Below are positions 13,210-15,278 of a stretch of DNA of 15,278 nt, piece by piece (within the stretch, counting starts at the first letter, position 1; every line of letters begins with the position of its first letter). The notes under the pieces are model-generated. The model was not told the DNA's origin. It ran no database searches and saw nothing but the letters and a program-made list of their open reading frames with translations. Origin of the DNA: Actinomycetota bacterium. GTDB lineage: Bacteria > Actinomycetota > Thermoleophilia > Solirubrobacterales > Thermoleophilaceae. Location of the stretch: positions 5,139-20,416 of the forward strand of contig VAXR01000045.1 of assembly GCA_005885165.1 (NCBI GenBank), given 5' to 3'. Position numbers and translations under genes: made by a program.

Positions 13210-15278
13210 TTGACGAAATTCCTGACCGATCACGGCGTAGTGGTTGCGCTCGTGTGCGCGGGGGCCGCGGTCGTCTACGGCCTTGCGACCTCGCGCTGGC
13301 TGCTCGCCAAGTCGCCCGGCACCGAGCGCATGCGGGAGATCTCGCGCGCGGTGCAGGAGGGCGCGCAGGCGTACCTGCGCCGCCAGTACACGATCATCGG
13401 GATGGTCGCGATCGTGCTGGCGATCGCGCTCCTGATCGCGCTGAACGTCCGCGTGGCGATCGGGTTCCTGATCGGCGGCGTCTTCTCGGCGTCGGCCGGC
13501 TTCATCGGCATGAACGTCTCGGTGCGGGCCAACGCGCGGGTCGCGGAGAGCGCGCGCGGCGGGGTGCCGCCGGCGCTAAACGTCGCGTTCAAGGGCGGCG
13601 CGGTGACCGGGCTGCTGGTCGCCGGGCTGGCGCTGCTCGGCGTGGCCGGCTACTTCGGGGTGCTGCGGCTCGCCGGCGAGAGCCAGAAGCACGCGGTCGA
13701 TGCCCTCATCGGGCTCGGCTTCGGCGGCTCGCTGATCTCGGTCTTCGCGCGACTGGGCGGCGGGATCTTCACCAAGGCAGCCGACGTGGGCGCCGACCTC
13801 GTGGGGAAGCTCGAGGCCGGCATCCCGGAGGACGACCCGCGCAACCCGGCCGTCATCGCCGACAACGTGGGCGACAACGTGGGCGACTGCGCGGGCATGG
13901 CCGCGGACCTGTTCGAGACCTACGCGGTGACGGCGGTGGCGGTGATGCTGCTCGGAGTCCTCACGTTCCACCAGCAGAGCGCGGTGGCCATGTACCCGCT
14001 GATCATCGGCGGCGTCTCGCTGCTCGCGTCGATCGTCGGGACCTTCGCGGTCCGCACCCGCACGGGGAACGTCGAGGGCGCCCTCTACAAGGGCCTCATC
14101 ACGTCGGGCGTGCTCGCAGCCGCCGCGTTCTTCCCCATCACCTACTGGCTGATGAAGGACCTGAGCTTCAAAGCGGGCGGCGGCGCCGTGTCCAGCATCA
14201 TCCGCGGCTCAAACGGGATCCCGACGCGCCTCGACCTGTGGCTCTGCACGCTCATCGGGGTCGGCGTCACGGCGTGCCTCTTCGTGATCACCGACTACTA
14301 CACGTCGACGCGCTTCCGGCCCGTCAAGACGACCGCCCGCGCGTCGGTCACCGGCCACGCGACGAACATCATCCAGGGGCTGGCGCAGGGCTTCCAGTCC
14401 ACGGCCGCCCCGGCGATCGTCCTTGCCGGAGGGATCCTCGGAGCGAACGCGCTGGCGGGCGTCTACGGCGTGGGGGTCGCGGTGATGGCGCAGCTCTCGC
14501 TGACCGGCCTGATCGTCGCGCTTGACGCGTTCGGCCCGATCACCGACAACGCGGGCGGCATCGCCGAGATGGCCGACCTGCCGCAGGAGGTGCGGGACAT
14601 CACCGATCCGCTCGACGCCGTCGGCAACACCACCAAGGCGGTCACGAAGGGTTACGCGATCGGCTCCGCGGTGCTCGCCGCGCTTGTCCTCTTCACGGCG
14701 TTCATACGCGAGCTGAGCGACAAGGCGGCGGAGAAGCACAAGGCGCTGAGCCTCGGCTTCTCGCTGTTCGACCCGCCCGTGCTGGTGGGCTTGATCATCG
14801 GTGGGCTGATGGTCTACCTGTTCGTTGCGCTGGCGATCGAGGCCGTGGGGCGCGCCGGCGGCGGGGTCGTGGAGGAGGTGCGCCGGCAGTTCCGCGAGAA
14901 GCCGGGGATCATGGAGGGCACCGACCGGCCCGACTACGCGCGCGCCGTGGGGATCGTCACTGCCGCGGCGCAGCGCGAGATGATCGCTCCGGCGCTGATC
15001 CCGATCGGGGTGACGCTGGTCGTCGGCCTCCTCTCCTACAAGGCGCTCGGCGGCCTTCTGATCGGCGTGATCGTGGTCGGGTTCTTCTGCGCCGTCTCGA
15101 TGACCTCCGGCGGCGGGGCCTGGGACAACGCCAAGAAGCTGATCGAGGACGGCGAGTACGGGGGCAAGGGGTCTGAGGCGCACGCGGCGTCGGTGACCGG
15201 CGACACGGTCGGCGACCCCTACAAGGACACGGCCGGGCCGGCGATCAACCCGATGATCAAGGTGGCCAACATCGTGGC
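13210..15278 (+). CDS. hppA: Membrane-bound proton-pumping pyrophosphatase HppA (partial, 3' end missing)
   Basis: 689 codons are visible, nearly the whole protein; probably a short C-terminal segment is lost. HppA hydrolyses cytoplasmic pyrophosphate to pump ions across the membrane through about 16 transmembrane helices. Signature substrate-site motifs are DVGADLVGK (residues 192-200), DNVGDNVGDCAGMAADLFE (from 218), DAFGPITDNAGGIAEM, GGGAWDNAKK (Trp638) and DTVGDPYKDTAGPAINP near the end. GNTTKAVTKG has Lys476 and Thr479, the pair known to mark potassium-independent, H+-pumping enzymes, whereas potassium-dependent ones have Ala at the Lys position. The start is TTG 13210, fixed by the strong ribosome site. 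It has its own leader and is likely transcribed independently of the upstream operon. Confidence 0.96.
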   Translation, partial: MTKFLTDHGVVVALVCAGAAVVYGLATSRWLLAKSPGTERMREISRAVQEGAQAYLRRQYTIIGMVAIVLAIALLIALNVRVAIGFLIGGVFSASAGFIGMNVSVRANARVAESARGGVPPALNVAFKGGAVTGLLVAGLALLGVAGYFGVLRLAGESQKHAVDALIGLGFGGSLISVFARLGGGIFTKAADVGADLVGKLEAGIPEDDPRNPAVIADNVGDNVGDCAGMAADLFETYAVTAVAVMLLGVLTFHQQSAVAMYPLIIGGVSLLASIVGTFAVRTRTGNVEGALYKGLITSGVLAAAAFFPITYWLMKDLSFKAGGGAVSSIIRGSNGIPTRLDLWLCTLIGVGVTACLFVITDYYTSTRFRPVKTTARASVTGHATNIIQGLAQGFQSTAAPAIVLAGGILGANALAGVYGVGVAVMAQLSLTGLIVALDAFGPITDNAGGIAEMADLPQEVRDITDPLDAVGNTTKAVTKGYAIGSAVLAALVLFTAFIRELSDKAAEKHKALSLGFSLFDPPVLVGLIIGGLMVYLFVALAIEAVGRAGGGVVEEVRRQFREKPGIMEGTDRPDYARAVGIVTAAAQREMIAPALIPIGVTLVVGLLSYKALGGLLIGVIVVGFFCAVSMTSGGGAWDNAKKLIEDGEYGGKGSEAHAASVTGDTVGDPYKDTAGPAINPMIKVANIV

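Noticed and set aside
1..15278. Mobile element, CRISPR array, tRNA or defence system
   Set aside because: No transposase or integrase, no regularly spaced repeat array, no tRNA-like fold and no recognisable defence gene was seen; nearly all bases are in identified genes.

Overview
The window is a dense, very GC-rich (about 70% or more by eye) bacterial chromosome segment. Gene content, GTG/TTG starts, 1- to 4-base gene overlaps and sparse Shine-Dalgarno sites point to an actinobacterium. Rex, a mycothiol-era style GCS2 ligase, DUF1844 and the pantothenate gene order make a deep branch such as Thermoleophilia my best guess, but that is inference. No plasmid, phage, insertion sequence, tRNA, rRNA or CRISPR is visible, and no gene-free stretch exceeds 300 bases (the longest is 159 bases before hppA).

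Layout. 1-149 is the 3' end of uvrA. It is joined by an unusual chain of overlapping GTGA stop/start sites to a hexapeptide-repeat acyltransferase (192-803). A hairpin separates this from a minus-strand pantothenate operon (4287 down to 875): a DUF2520 Rossmann protein fused in frame to PanC, then panD, panB and a YjbQ-family gene. A divergent AT-richer control region (4288-4378) separates that operon from a family 4-type iron-sulfur uracil-DNA glycosylase (4379-5056). A lone STAS anti-anti-sigma factor lies on the minus strand (5075-5407).

From 5458 to 13050 a nine-gene plus-strand operon runs with almost no gaps: tsaE, tsaB, rimI and tsaD (tRNA t6A modification plus ribosomal protein acetylation), a secreted lipoprotein subtilase, a thioredoxin-fold CxxC protein, the NADH/NAD+ sensor rex, a YbdK/GCS2 carboxylate-amine ligase and a DUF1844 protein. 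After a 159-base leader, hppA (membrane proton-pumping pyrophosphatase) runs off the window end.

How they fit together. PanC, PanD and PanB cover three of the four steps from ketoisovalerate and aspartate to pantothenate. The missing step is ketopantoate reduction, for which the fused Rossmann/DUF2520 domain is a natural candidate. TsaE, TsaB and TsaD are the bacterial t6A machinery apart from TsaC. The grx-like, rex and GCS2 genes look like a redox/thiol module appended to it.

The points most worth a second look are the DUF2520-PanC fusion with its non-coding-like linker carrying two mutually exclusive hairpins, the 23-base repeated chain of eight-codon mini-ORFs after uvrA, and the surface protease inside the t6A operon. 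Nothing here is a clear new multi-gene defence or mobile system; most genes are housekeeping.
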